The position numbers were made by a program, and so were the translations under genes. A DNA stretch of 64,000 nucleotides from Ricordea florida (taxonomy: Eukaryota > Cnidaria > Anthozoa > Corallimorpharia > Ricordeidae): positions 44,631,118 to 44,695,117 of the forward strand of contig OX453273.1 in assembly GCA_949710005.1 (NCBI GenBank). Reading direction: 5' to 3'. A model generated the notes under the pieces. It was not told the DNA's origin. It ran no database searches and saw nothing but the letters and a program-made list of their open reading frames with translations. Shown one piece after another: positions 1 to 8,779 of this stretch. Position 1 is the first letter of the stretch, and every line of letters begins with the position of its first letter.

Positions 1-5
1 TAACG

Positions 6-626
6 TTAACTATTTACCTGTGTAAAGAACTGCCACATGCGTGTCTTCAACGTTCTATTAAAACGTTCCACGATTTGGGCTTTGGTTTCGTTATACGTGA
101 CGAAATGTTGCACCCCTTTGGATTGCAAGAACTTTTGAAACTGTTGATTTGTAAATTCCGTCCCTTCATCCGTCTGCAATCGATCAGGGATGCGTTCATC
201 TTGTTCAAAGATGCTATCGAACGCCTTCACTAAATTTTTACCCGTCTTGTCTTTCAAAGGTACCACCCAGGCATATTTGGACAGAACGTCAATGACGGTC
301 AAGAGGTAACGAAACCCATCATTTTCGTCTTTTAATGCTTGCACGTCCACAAGATCCGCTTGCCATTGTTCATCCATTCCGTTGACCACCACACGATTAC
401 GTTTAAAGCGTTTTCGGACAGGTTTGTGCAATGTATAAGGTACTTGGGATTCGAGCCATTTTCTTGTTATGGATGGCTTGATTCCTTTTGCGCGAGCAGC
501 ATCGACTAATCGCTTGACGCCAACAAAAGCAGCAGGTTCTCCTGGGCTGTAGTACACTTTGCGAAGTACCGGTAATGATTGTCTTTCCGTCTTCCATTTC
601 TTCTTCTTCACACTCGTCGTGGCCAT
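6..626 (-). CDS. Polinton/adintovirus-type DDE integrase, C-terminus beyond window
   Basis: This encodes a retroviral-like (rve) integrase that would insert the viral DNA ends into host chromosomes. The triad is visible: D in WQADLVDV, D in LQTDEGTEF and E in QIVERFNRT. The block before the core (YYSPGEPAAF, then YTLHKPVRKRF) matches the Polinton integrase pattern. I chose the ATG at 626 (MATTSVKKKKW); the longer frame to 662 starts at TTG. The frame stops at 6-8, but CAG|GTAAAT at 18/17 is a good donor, so the final codons may be intron and the protein may continue into an exon outside the window. An overlapping frame at 565-630 encodes a short acidic stretch (DECEEEEMEDG), possibly a separate upstream ORF. 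Confidence 0.85.
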   Translation of the reverse strand: MATTSVKKKKWKTERQSLPVLRKVYYSPGEPAAFVGVKRLVDAARAKGIKPSITRKWLESQVPYTLHKPVRKRFKRNRVVVNGMDEQWQADLVDVQALKDENDGFRYLLTVIDVLSKYAWVVPLKDKTGKNLVKAFDSIFEQDERIPDRLQTDEGTEFTNQQFQKFLQSKGVQHFVTYNETKAQIVERFNRTLKTRMWQFFTQVNS

Positions 627-775
627 CAGACATTTCAATGACAACCCCTTGACAACAGGCAACGTGACACCGAATACGTTTAAACAAGTTTTTCAGCAAA
701 ATGGATGGTAGAGATCCACGTCCTAAGCAAGGCATTGTACAACTAATTAAAGTTGATCCTCTGAACTGTGTTTTA

Positions 776-1102
776 TTACATTCTCATGTAATTATACAAA
801 TACATCATCACCAACCATGGTAAACTGGGAAGTGTCATATCTTGTTCTATCAACCACTCCAGTATGACATGTTTTTGTTTCACAGGTAATGTTAGAAAGT
901 CAAGCATCCGCATAAAAACTGCCACATGACCCCAACATACGGGTTGCCTTTCTTCCACTCTTTTCCAACATTTCTGTAAATCCGTTACTGTACATGGGAA
1001 GCAACAAGGAGGAATGTTCAACACGTCGGTTTTGATTGAACGGGTCAACTCTGCATCCATCCTTGAAATGGCACGAATAATAAACAGTTTTGTCCTCTTC
1101 AT
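776..1102 (-). CDS. Small viral protein, possible BCL-2-like fold
   Basis: The ORF has 108 codons from ATG 1102 (MKRTKLFII) to the stop at 776. It lies in line with the integrase and polymerase genes, with 214 bases to the polymerase stop. It is not recognised with certainty. The segment CWGHVAVFMRML about two thirds along resembles the BH1 signature of BCL-2 proteins (NWGRxVxFF), and a Trp-containing stretch (LEWLIEQD) follows where BH2 would sit. Some large DNA viruses carry anti-apoptotic BCL-2 homologues, so the function is plausible but unproven. The same frame is open upstream to 1342, where it is antisense to the H3-tail ORF and probably noncoding. Confidence 0.5.
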   Translation of the reverse strand: MKRTKLFIIRAISRMDAELTRSIKTDVLNIPPCCFPCTVTDLQKCWKRVEERQPVCWGHVAVFMRMLDFLTLPVKQKHVILEWLIEQDMTLPSLPWLVMMYLYNYMRM

Positions 1103-1131
1103 CTTGGAGACAAAAAATATGGAAGTAAAAT

Positions 1132-1329
1132 ATGGCACGTACGAAACAAACTGCACGTAAATCATCCAGTGGAGGAGGAGGAGAAGAAGAAAACATGGAT
1201 GGAACTGAAGAATACTGCCAAGAATCACCTTCACAGCACATGTTGAACATATTCGAACTGACTGGGCTATCATTGAAGGAGAAGAAAAAAAGTACCTGCT
1301 TTTTTTTTTATTCTTCTCAATATCCGTAG
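1132..1329 (+). CDS. Histone H3 tail mimic, 65 aa
   Basis: The protein starts MARTKQTARKSSSGGGG. After Met removal, residues 1-10 are identical to the H3 tail and include R2, K4, K9 and S10. The remainder does not resemble H3: a Gly run, an acidic patch (EEEN, GTEEY), a hydrophobic segment (MLNIFELTGLSL) and a basic KEKKK stretch. There is no histone fold. The ORF is on the plus strand while both neighbours are minus, and its last 13 bases overlap the polymerase 3' end. No clear TATA box or poly(A) signal is visible, so expression could use a distant promoter or splicing. The likely role (inferred) is to recruit or saturate host readers or writers of H3K4/K9. Initiation and function are untested. 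Confidence 0.7.
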   Translation: MARTKQTARKSSSGGGGEEENMDGTEEYCQESPSQHMLNIFELTGLSLKEKKKSTCFFFYSSQYP

Positions 1330-4300
1330 GGTAATGTGTCAAAATCGTTTTTGATCACACGCTTATCGTACACCAATTTATATTTCTTGTCTTGGGATTG
1401 CGTCACCAATTGTTTTTTTTTCGTATCACGTACAATCTTGTGAGGGTTATGAACAGTGACAGGTTCACAGTCATTGGCTCGTACCATGGCCGCCATGGTA
1501 CGAAAGTTCACTTTCTCGGTAGTACGAACATTTAACGTGAATCCACGCACTTTACACACAACGTTTCCCTTGTGTGTTTTGTAGGCATAATTCTTAGGAC
1601 CTGCCGAAACAAAGGCGGCAATGTAATCATCGTCACTCAGTTCATTGGTAAGTTCACCCAAATAATCACCCAATGAGGGTTCCCACTGTCCTTCTTCCGA
1701 TACATAAACAAGGCTGTCTGTATCGTAATAACACACTCTTTGACCCAGTTTGTCCATCACACGGTACAATTTAATTCTAGCTTCAGCTGTAGTGAAGGCT
1801 GCCAAAACAACATTAGTTCTGTCGGAAGCTTCCACAAAATCATTTTCTAACGCATAGCACACTTCCACCATGTCCTCGGAAACAAGATGAACATCTTTCA
1901 CATTCACACTAGCACTAGTGAACAACTCAAAATAGCGTTTTGGTTCATTCACCACTTCCAACTTGGGTCTGTTGGGGCGTTGTCCCAATTTTCCCCACAT
2001 GTTGTTGAGTATTTGTTTCCACACACTTCTGGCTCCTGCGTTACACTGAATCTTGTCCTTGTCCAGTAGAATCCCTTCGTGCTGACGATACTCTTCAATG
2101 TACCTGGCTTTGTCTTGATCGCTCTCACACCAGGAAGGCCACCCAGAGGCTTCCTGTTTCTTCTTTAAAAACATATCGATATAGTCTTTAAACAAAGTTT
2201 GACTTTTTTGATCAAAATGCCATACTTCATGTAATCGCACCACCCGGTATCCCATCTCACGTGCCAAATCCAGTTCTAGACTCACCCACGTCCCTGTAAA
2301 GGTTCTTTCTTGATCCGTGTGTTCACAGGGGGTTTGTTGTAGTGTTTCTGCACAGGTTCGACACAATGCAAACATGAGTTTGTTGTTACACTTGAACGGT
2401 AACACAGGGTGATACAGTCCACGGGGTGCAAGCACATCACATTTGATGACACCAAAGTAATCTCCAACCTGGGCAGGATTCAAATTGTCCGTGATTATCT
2501 GAGGATGTCCCACAGGATACACTCCGTTTTTATTAATATCCGGATACAAACTTGTAAAGTCCACATACTTGATCTTCTTTCCTTCCACAAGCAATTTCGT
2601 GGCATTGGTACGCCCCCCATAAAAGGCATCACGCGGGTTCAGGGGAGACACAAAGTTTAACCCATCCACAAATGCTTTCACGTCTTGGTTCTTTTTTAGG
2701 AGCTCTCGCCACTGACATTCCCACATCTCCACGACCCCAAACCCTTGCTTCTTCAAATAGTCAGTTCTTTCCAAGGTATGTTGATACAATTCATGCATCG
2801 AACAATTGTTCACGGGGTTCACAGTGGTACCAGGAAAACATTTGATACAACCATGATAAAAGCAACCATGAAACTCATAAGCTGTGTTGGTAGCTTCACA
2901 ATATCCATCCAGCAAATATGGTCCCACACGCTTCTCGCCTTCATTTCTACAGTGCCGAATCACTACATTGTCCTGATGCGCCACATGAGCCAGCCATTGA
3001 TAAGCGCAATGCCATTGATTAGCTGTCTTTCTGTACCCCAAATGAGGAATAATGGCAATGGTGTTCTCCTTCAAAAACATGGTACGAAAAATTAAATTGC
3101 ATAAAGAGGCAATGGTCATACTTTCTTTGAAAGGGTGAATATGACATAACCCTTTCACCGTGTCTATAAAATGACAGTAACATCGCCGCAAAGTGTCCAC
3201 ATCAGATCGACAATAAGCCACCAGTTCTTCTTGCATATTAAACACCACCTTCTTTGCCTGTTGTTCTTGGTACCAGGTCAGGAACGCATCACGAGCTTCT
3301 GGTTTCATACCGTCAGGGTCATAGTGCTCAACATCCGGTATGGGTCCCACATAATGTTGGTTTTCTTCTGTATTGAAGAAATGGGGGAAATAGCCTTTCT
3401 TGAGTTCTTTCATGCCAAATGTTTTGGGTAACTTTGACAGTGGCATAGGAAAAAAATTTAAACTGTCAACAAAACGCACATTCACATCTGGTACTCGCAT
3501 CTCCATGATCTTGGCGCCATTCATGATGAGGGTTGGTTTCACATTGTTCTTATACAAATAATCCAAAATAAAATAAGAATCATAACCCTTAAAGTTATGG
3601 GCTATGCAGGTTGCTCCTGGCATCTCGTCAAACAGCCAGGAACAAAATGCCTCGCACGTTTTAAACATCCACTCCTTCCCGTGTTGATCTTGTACCACTA
3701 CCAGATTAGGGACATGGATTCCAGTGTCTTGGGTGCATTCAAAATCAAAAAATAAATAAGTGGCCTCTTGTTCCCCATCATCATCCTCTCGCTTTCTTTT
3801 CTTGCCTTGTTTGGGTACTTGCATGAAACACTGATGATCCTTGTCGACAAACTTGTCACATATACGACACATCACTTCTCCACATTTATGTAAGTTGACA
3901 TCCCGTCGAGTCCGGTCCAGCATTTTACCGCGATCTTTACACTTGAGATACTGTTTGCAAACAGAGATTCCACCCTGAGGCCCCATTCGACGATGATTCT
4001 CAAAACATCCAGGTCCCTGAAATGATCTTCGGCAATAAGCGCAATAGATCCATGAGGATATATCACCACGACATCCTTCTTGAAAACAAGATAAACACTT
4101 CTTCTTACATCGATGATGCCTTCCCTCTTCTGTGTTATATCCCTTTTCACATTCCAAACAATAATAAGTGCGTCCCATGAATCCAGACATGGAGGTGATG
4201 AGATCATAATGGCCATGATGTAAATATAAATAAATCACTTTCTCCTGTTTGGGACCTTTGAAAATAATACTGTCAAAATGTTCCGCACTGACAATCACCA

Positions 4301-4968
4301 GTTGATAGTGGGGTAATACGGCTTGAAACTTCTTCGCCTCTTCAATGCCGCATGGTTGTAGGGGGACGCCTGCTTGCTGATGTAATGTCAAAGCTCTTGC
4401 TCGTTGAATAGGCCTACCCTTATGAATTATACTGTATTTCGGATCTTTTTCCAGCTTGGCAATTCCCACCACTATCGCTCTTGCCATACATAGTTCGTCC
4501 TTGTTCTTTATTCGAATAAAACATCGTTTGTCCCTCAAACGCTTGTTCATATTGATGACTTTCTTTCTTCCACTTCCGCTTGGAAGACGTACATGGACCA
4601 AGTTGATGTCAAACCTTTGATTGATGTACAATTCTTCATACGATTGTAATACCCGCTCCACTTCAAACATAAGCCTTTGATGAGTGAGTTCTTCCACAGG
4701 CATAAACGGTAAACTAATGGGCGACTTCAAATCACGACTTTGCATAACAAAACGAATCTGATCTCGTTTATTCATACCACGCGTCACATCTTGAATCATC
4801 TTTTCCAACATATTGTTTAAATTGGTGATTCCTTCTTGGATATTCTTAGCCCGTGGTGTGTCTATCGTCAAACTATAATCAATTCCAGAGGTATCGAATT
4901 TGGGAATGCGTCGCCGACTTTGTTTTTTTAAGTTATAGACTGCCCTTTGTTGTCCCCCAACTTGTTCA
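1317..4968 (-). CDS. Protein-primed family B DNA polymerase (PolB)
   Basis: This is the viral replicative polymerase, about 1,200 aa. The N-terminal third has Cys/His clusters (YYCLECEKGY, CKKKCLSC, CRICDKF) and a nuclear-signal-like GKKRKRED. Exonuclease motifs follow: ExoI FFDFEC near residue 375, ExoII HNFKGYDSYF near 425, ExoIII YCRSDVDTLR near 555. Polymerase motif A is DFTSLYP (about 775), motif B is NNMWGKLGQ (about 960), motif C is YYDTDSLVY (about 1065), and a KNYAYK motif comes after C. The frame is open upstream of any ATG to a TTTTTATTTCAG acceptor ending at 4969, and the only early start in the frame is TTG. The 5' end is therefore probably supplied by an upstream spliced leader not identified here. 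No internal stop was seen. Confidence 0.93.
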
Positions 4969-4983
4969 CTGAAATAAAAAGAT

Positions 4984-5526
4984 TCACATTAAGTCTTCGA
5001 GCAACTTATCCACATCAAAAGTAACAGATTGTTGATCAACTTGCCCTTGTAAATCGTCATCATCAATAACAACGGTTGTAACTCCATGATCATCTGGTTC
5101 CTGCTGTGCTTCCAGTCGAGTTACCGCTTGTAACAACTCATCGTCATTCACAGCAGGTGTAATCATGTCTCCATCAACCATTAACCCCAGTAAAATCTCT
5201 CGTCTGTCAGAACGACAAAACTGGCGAATCACCCATCTCGAATCGAAACAAGTGAATTGATGAAGTGTAAATCCCAATGCTACACAAGACTCCATCCAAG
5301 GTTGAATCACATCACCTGGTTTTACACATTCCAAAGCCTTGGTCATAAACATCGTGATCATTTCTTCATCGGCTAGTTGACACGTCCGATGATCCTCCTT
5401 GTATGGGGTCCTATGGGAACACCCATAACACGCTTCATTTGCCAAACACTTGACTCTGTTCCACACATGCTCACAATACACACGCCAGAACTGGGCTTCC
5501 ATAGTCTCTTTACTTTCTTGATCCAT
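4984..5526 (-). CDS. Viral Cys/His-rich 180-aa protein
   Basis: The family is not recognised. The ORF starts at ATG 5526 (MDQESKETM) and is preceded about 60 bases upstream by a minus-strand TATA box (TATAAAAA, 5588-5581). A Cys/His cluster near the N-terminus (CLANEACYGCSHRT, then HRTC) looks like a zinc-binding knuckle. The C-terminal 60 residues are very acidic (VIDDDDLQ) and end in DVDKLLEDLM, a short amphipathic segment of transactivation type. It is the first gene of the leftward transcription unit, directly upstream of the polymerase acceptor, so an early regulatory role is a reasonable inference. The same transcript may supply the polymerase leader. Confidence 0.65.
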   Translation of the reverse strand: MDQESKETMEAQFWRVYCEHVWNRVKCLANEACYGCSHRTPYKEDHRTCQLADEEMITMFMTKALECVKPGDVIQPWMESCVALGFTLHQFTCFDSRWVIRQFCRSDRREILLGLMVDGDMITPAVNDDELLQAVTRLEAQQEPDDHGVTTVVIDDDDLQGQVDQQSVTFDVDKLLEDLM

Positions 5527-5649
5527 GTTGTTCTCAAAATGAGATTTCAAAATGATATCGAAAAACGCCAAAGCTCGCTCTTTTTATACATTTCCTTTAG
5601 GTGCCACGCCCTTCTTTGCCATACCATCTTTTTTTAAAAAACAGCCCAA

Positions 5650-5677
5650 AATAGGGGGGTGGGGGGTACCCCCTATT
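5650..5677. repeat. G-run inverted repeat in viral promoter
   Basis: Arms AATAGGGGG (5650-5658) and CCCCCTATT (5669-5677) flank a GT/G-rich loop. The G-runs on one strand could also form a quadruplex. Its position between two divergent TATA boxes suggests a control element. Confidence 0.7.
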
Positions 5678-5690
5678 AAAAAACCAGTCA

Positions 5691-5710
5691 AACCGGTTTT
5701 AAAACCGGTT
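5691..5710. repeat. Perfect palindrome AACCGGTTTTAAAACCGGTT
   Basis: The sequence equals its own reverse complement over 20 bases and lies 12 bases before the rightward TATA box. It contains two AACCGGTT half-sites. Grainyhead/CP2-type factors bind AACCGGTT, so it could be a paired factor site or part of an origin. Both ideas are inference. Confidence 0.85.
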
Positions 5711-5831
5711 TTTTCAAAAACGTATATAAGAGATGACACTGCTTCCAGTCGGTGTCTTTTCGCTCATCTCTTTGTAGGGTGAAGGTGATACAGGGTGGAA
5801 TTTGTTCCAGTGTTTTTTGACGTCCCCAAAG

Positions 5832-6470
5832 ATGCCCAAACGCAGATTACAGAACCAACGAGGTGCTGCCAAAAGACCAGCAACGTCTTCCAGCGACCCT
5901 GTATCGCCTTCGCCTTCTGAATCGGACATTGTGATCAATGCAATTAACGAAGCCGGACCATCAACCAGTGTTGAACCTGTGTCATCATCATCATCATCAA
6001 CCAGTGTTGAACCTGTGTCATCATCATCATCAACCAGTGTTGAACCTGTGTCATCATCCAGTGTTGAACCATCCAGCGATGAACCTATGGTATCACGTGA
6101 TGCTATGACACCTCCATCGAGTCCTGCACCTGTCAATGATGATGATGATGATGATAATGCTCCACAACCACCACCACTTCGGAGAGAAGATCCTATTCCG
6201 GGAGAATGTTGCGTATGTTTCGAAGGTGAAGCAAGCCCACCAACACCCTGCTGTAGAAAACCGCTTTGTAATCCATGCCTAAAAAGCTGGCTTCGTAACC
6301 GAAGGTTTGATTGCCCACATTGTAGGGCTCGGTTCCCCAATGACTATTTGATCTCGTCGGAAGAGGCAACTGATGCCCTATTGCAAGATCCGGAATTTCA
6401 GAGAAGGATCCGACTTGTAAGTACATTCATTCTTATAGATCGTTTATCAATTGAATATGGTGATACATGA
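5832..6470 (+). CDS. RING-finger head exon of a multi-tail viral protein
   Basis: The first ATG of the rightward unit is at 5832 (MPKRRLQNQRG); the frame extends 30 bases upstream only with a TTG start. Residues 25-115 are Ser/acidic low complexity with about four copies of TSVEPVSSSS. A RING-type domain follows: CCVC, then TPCCRKPLCNPCLKSWL, then CPHC. The usual fourth ligand His is replaced (CCRKPLC), so it is a Cys-type variant. The likely activity is E3 ubiquitin ligase. At 6417 a strong donor (CTT|GTAAGT) interrupts the frame after exactly 195 codons (phase 0). Without splicing the protein reads 17 more residues to the stop at 6470. Downstream lies an array of acceptors, each opening a phase-0 exon. 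Confidence 0.85.
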   Translation: MPKRRLQNQRGAAKRPATSSSDPVSPSPSESDIVINAINEAGPSTSVEPVSSSSSSTSVEPVSSSSSTSVEPVSSSSVEPSSDEPMVSRDAMTPPSSPAPVNDDDDDDNAPQPPPLRREDPIPGECCVCFEGEASPPTPCCRKPLCNPCLKSWLRNRRFDCPHCRARFPNDYLISSEEATDALLQDPEFQRRIRLVSTFILIDRLSIEYGDT

Positions 6471-6510
6471 ACTTCGAGGTCATCGCTGATATCTATATAT
6501 TTTTGTTTAG

Positions 6511-6699
6511 ACCTATAGCGAAATGTGTCGCTATGCATTATACAAACAAAGAAGAAGAATGAAGACTTCGGACATAGAATTGGGTGTGATGTTGTTATTA
6601 TGTCGGGTTTTACATATTGGTCCAGTTCTCCGTTTATTTGCACCTCCTAAATTAACTTGGTTTGAAAGAGCTTTTTTATTTGATTCTTTGATTGTTTGA
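6511..6699 (+). CDS. RING-tail exon T1 (62 aa)
   Basis: Acceptor ATTTTTGTTTAG ends at 6510. From 6511 the RING frame is open for 62 codons to TGA. The tail is basic at first (YKQRRRMK), then hydrophobic and Leu-rich (VMLLLCRVLHI, RAFLFDSLIV), so it may be helical or membrane-seeking. No family is recognised. Confidence 0.65.
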   Translation, partial: TYSEMCRYALYKQRRRMKTSDIELGVMLLLCRVLHIGPVLRLFAPPKLTWFERAFLFDSLIV

Positions 6700-6741
6700 T
6701 TGTTTTTTTGTAAATAAGAAACGTTCGTTTTTTCTTTATAG

Positions 6742-6948
6742 GCATTGATTAAACTGAAAGCTGCAAAAGCAACACTTAACTATCAGCATAACTATCAACC
6801 ACGCAATGTTCACCCTTATAGATTTTTTTTCAACTATTATGTAATTAAAGATCTTTTAAAAGGTGTTTTATTAGGCAATGGATTTAGACGATATCCTTAT
6901 AATGGTATACTACTCGTATATAAGACGCTAAGAAAGTTTAATTGTTAA
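6742..6948 (+). CDS. RING-tail exon T2 (68 aa)
   Basis: Acceptor TTTTTTCTTTATAG ends at 6741. The phase-0 frame starts ALIKLKAAKATLNY and ends in TAA. It is rich in Lys, Tyr and Phe (YRFFFNYYVIKDLL). An AATAAA signal follows at about 6960, so this exon could be terminal in its own mRNA. Confidence 0.65.
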   Translation, partial: ALIKLKAAKATLNYQHNYQPRNVHPYRFFFNYYVIKDLLKGVLLGNGFRRYPYNGILLVYKTLRKFNC

Positions 6949-7080
6949 TTATTATTTTTAAATAAAGAAAAGCAAAGTCATTTTTTTTGCATGTTGTGAG
7001 GTTAGGGGTCGCTGTAAGGGGAGGTTGGAGGCCACTCATAAAATGACTTTGCTTTTTTTTACTTTTATTTTTTATTTTAG

Positions 7081-7305
7081 GCACTGGATCATGTCATGGA
7101 AGCTCAAATGCGATTTAATTCTAAGATATACATACAAAAGGATCAAGAAACTATTTTAAGAATAACAGAAACTATATTATGGCTAACAAGATTAAACTAT
7201 TTACTTGTCAAAGCAAGTCAATATAGAATTGCGAGTCAATCTTTATTTGGAATACCTGAACCTTTTGATACCATCGAACTGAAAACATTGTTAGATATTG
7301 TATAA
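7081..7305 (+). CDS. RING-tail exon T3 (74 aa)
   Basis: A long pyrimidine tract and TTTTATTTTAG acceptor end at 7080. The phase-0 frame starts ALDHVMEAQMRF and runs to TAA. The predicted peptide looks alpha-helical (ETILRITETILWLTRLN). The first residues AL plus an acidic/basic mix resemble the start of T2, suggesting a common origin. Confidence 0.65.
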   Translation, partial: ALDHVMEAQMRFNSKIYIQKDQETILRITETILWLTRLNYLLVKASQYRIASQSLFGIPEPFDTIELKTLLDIV

Positions 7306-7456
7306 TTCAGTTTTTTTCTATCTCTACACAGATGATTCGTAACCTGGATGATTATTATTATTATAATAACCCGGATTATGAACATTATTATTATGTACAT
7401 GAAACGTTATCCAAATTACTCGTTTTCGAATGATAATCTTTTTTTCTTTTTTTTAG

Positions 7457-7630
7457 GCCTGTAGTCGTATGATACATGGAGGTTTAGTTACATACCATGT
7501 TTGTCCTGTATGTACGACAATTGACACGATTTATTCACTAAAACGCGGTTTTCATCGTTCATTAAATCTAGAAGAATGGGATGCGTATATGATGTTTCTG
7601 CACAATACACAACACATGTCTGACAATTAG
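7457..7630 (+). CDS. RING-tail exon T4 (57 aa)
   Basis: Acceptor TTTCTTTTTTTTAG ends at 7456. The phase-0 frame starts ACSRMIHGGLVTYH. The CPVC pair, with one earlier Cys and His residues, hints at a small metal site. It ends in TAG, and the next acceptor begins at once, leaving only 12 bases between stop and next exon. Confidence 0.65.
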   Translation, partial: ACSRMIHGGLVTYHVCPVCTTIDTIYSLKRGFHRSLNLEEWDAYMMFLHNTQHMSDN

Positions 7631-7642
7631 TTTATTCTACAG

Positions 7643-7870
7643 ACTTATTTCAACCTTCGAAGGCAGGATAGACTCAGAGCCATCCGCTTCAACAAGGCAA
7701 AACAAGATCTATATAACTGTAACAGCATGCTCGAAATATTAACCTCAAGATTACAATATCACGAACAATTTCAACATCGTAACGTGTTTAGCTTTTCTAG
7801 TAAAATTCTTTTTTATTCCGTCAAAGCGTATCTTCGATCTCTCGTTAAAAAAATTGTAAAGTTCCTCTAG
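7643..7870 (+). CDS. RING-tail exon T5 (75 aa)
   Basis: Acceptor TTTATTCTACAG ends at 7642. The phase-0 frame starts TYFNLRRQDRLRAIR and stops at TAG 7868. It is strongly basic and Gln/Asn-rich with a Lys/Arg C-terminus (LVKKIVKFL). No ATG near its start would let it act as an independent gene. Confidence 0.65.
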   Translation, partial: TYFNLRRQDRLRAIRFNKAKQDLYNCNSMLEILTSRLQYHEQFQHRNVFSFSSKILFYSVKAYLRSLVKKIVKFL

Positions 7871-7940
7871 TTAACTACATAAACGATGATCGATTTCCAT
7901 ATTGCATAATAATATTTTTTCTCTCTTTTTTTATTTTCAG

Positions 7941-8216
7941 CTAATACAAGCTGTTGAACGATTTAGCTTAAACATGAGATCACCCCGCTTCAGACATAAT
8001 GTAATCGCAACAGCTACAAATTTAATCAGTATATTCACATCTGTTATCGTTAATCGTGACGTTGGAAATTACGATCAAGCCATCGACAGTATTGACGAAC
8101 ATTGCGATCAAGTACACATATTACCAAACGATGTATGTTCTCTTTACCAAATGGCCAAGAATTTGTTATGTCTTATGGAAATCGATCCCCGTCTATTAAT
8201 GTTTATTGATGTATAG
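7941..8216 (+). CDS. RING-tail exon T6 (91 aa)
   Basis: Acceptor TTTTTTTATTTTCAG ends at 7940. The phase-0 frame starts LIQAVERFSLNMRS and stops at TAG 8214. It is the longest single tail in the first half. The opening xIQxxxxF pattern resembles the IQSI starts of T9-T12. A GTATGT donor-like site lies inside (near 8130), so internal splicing is possible. Confidence 0.65.
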   Translation, partial: LIQAVERFSLNMRSPRFRHNVIATATNLISIFTSVIVNRDVGNYDQAIDSIDEHCDQVHILPNDVCSLYQMAKNLLCLMEIDPRLLMFIDV

Positions 8217-8259
8217 TCATCATTATCATCATTAATCATCGTTGTCTTTTTTTTCATAG

Positions 8260-8373
8260 ACTATTATTCGTATAAACGAAGAAATCATAGTTGCCAATGC
8301 AACAAAAAAGAAGATATTAATTATGGCATCGTCTCTCTACGGTCCAGACTTTATTCGCTTTCTATACTATTAG
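8260..8373 (+). CDS. RING-tail exon T7 (37 aa)
   Basis: Acceptor CTTTTTTTTCATAG ends at 8259. The phase-0 frame starts TIIRINEEIIVANA and ends in TAG 8371. It is short, with a basic centre (ATKKKILI). The T-I-I start echoes T9 (TIQS) and T10 (IIQS). Confidence 0.6.
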   Translation, partial: TIIRINEEIIVANATKKKILIMASSLYGPDFIRFLYY

Positions 8374-8392
8374 TTTTTTATTTTCTTTACAG

Positions 8393-8545
8393 TCATTTCA
8401 AGCAAATGCAAGAGCGCGAACAGAAAGACTCAACAATGAAGAGACATATATTCTTATTATATATTATATTATTATTATATATTATATATATATATTTTAT
8501 TTATTTACAGACAATACAGTCAAATGCAAGAGTGTGTGCAGATGA
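8393..8545 (+). CDS. RING-tail exon T8 (50 aa), probably degenerate
   Basis: Acceptor TTTTCTTTACAG ends at 8392. The phase-0 frame starts SFQANARARTERLNNEE, then runs through an AT-rich microsatellite (YYIIIIYYIYIF) that includes the polypyrimidine tract of the next acceptor. Its first residues match T9 (xxQxNAR), so it looks like a truncated duplicate. Confidence 0.5.
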   Translation, partial: SFQANARARTERLNNEETYILIIYYIIIIYYIYIFYLFTDNTVKCKSVCR

Positions 8546-8750
8546 AAATTCGTTTATCTTGACGGATTCGTTTTTTTCGTTTTCTCATTTTTTACAGATA
8601 ATCCAATCAATTGAAGCATGTACAAGTTTGTGTGTAGACAGATTCAACGAACCTAACGTAGAGGAATCTATTCTATTCGATATTCTAAACATCTACGATG
8701 ATCTACTAACTTCGAAACGAACGTTTGAAAACATGCTTCGTCCATCTTAA
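8511..8750 (+). CDS. RING-tail exon T9 (79 aa), contains T10
   Basis: Acceptor TTTATTTACAG ends at 8510. The phase-0 frame starts TIQSNARVCADEN and stays open straight through the T10 acceptor to the shared TAA at 8748. Its unique part is short, so it may be a shortened copy of the IQSI-type exon in which the old intron is now read as coding. Confidence 0.5.
   Translation, partial: TIQSNARVCADENSFILTDSFFSFSHFLQIIQSIEACTSLCVDRFNEPNVEESILFDILNIYDDLLTSKRTFENMLRPS
8598..8750 (+). CDS. RING-tail exon T10 (50 aa), IQSI family
   Basis: Acceptor CATTTTTTACAG ends at 8597. The frame starts IIQSIEACTSLCVDRF and shares spacing with T11 and T12: xxQSI, D/E, S-x-L/C, D-R-F/Y-N, then a helix with I-x-x-I and D-x-L. 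The three are clearly paralogous, showing exon duplication inside the array. Confidence 0.7.
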   Translation: MIQSIEACTSLCVDRFNEPNVEESILFDILNIYDDLLTSKRTFENMLRPS

Positions 8751-8779
8751 CAGATTCGTTTTTTTCATTTTTTTCACAG

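Larger units (their letters stand above)
5527..5831. promoter_or_regulatory. Bidirectional viral promoter
   Basis: Two TATA boxes point away from each other: TATAAAAA on minus (5588-5581) for the 180-aa gene and TATATAAG on plus (5723-5730) for the RING gene, about 110 bases before its ATG. Between them are a G-run inverted repeat (5650-5677) and a perfect 20-base palindrome (5691-5710). The layout resembles an early divergent control region of a small DNA virus. Confidence 0.7.

Noticed and set aside
1132-1329. Host histone H3 pseudogene
   Set aside because: Only the first ten residues match H3; the rest has no histone-fold sequence and lies within viral genes.
1103-1342. N-terminal extension of the BCL-2-like ORF
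   Set aside because: It is antisense to the H3-tail ORF, full of Leu/Phe runs, and a good ATG exists at 1102.
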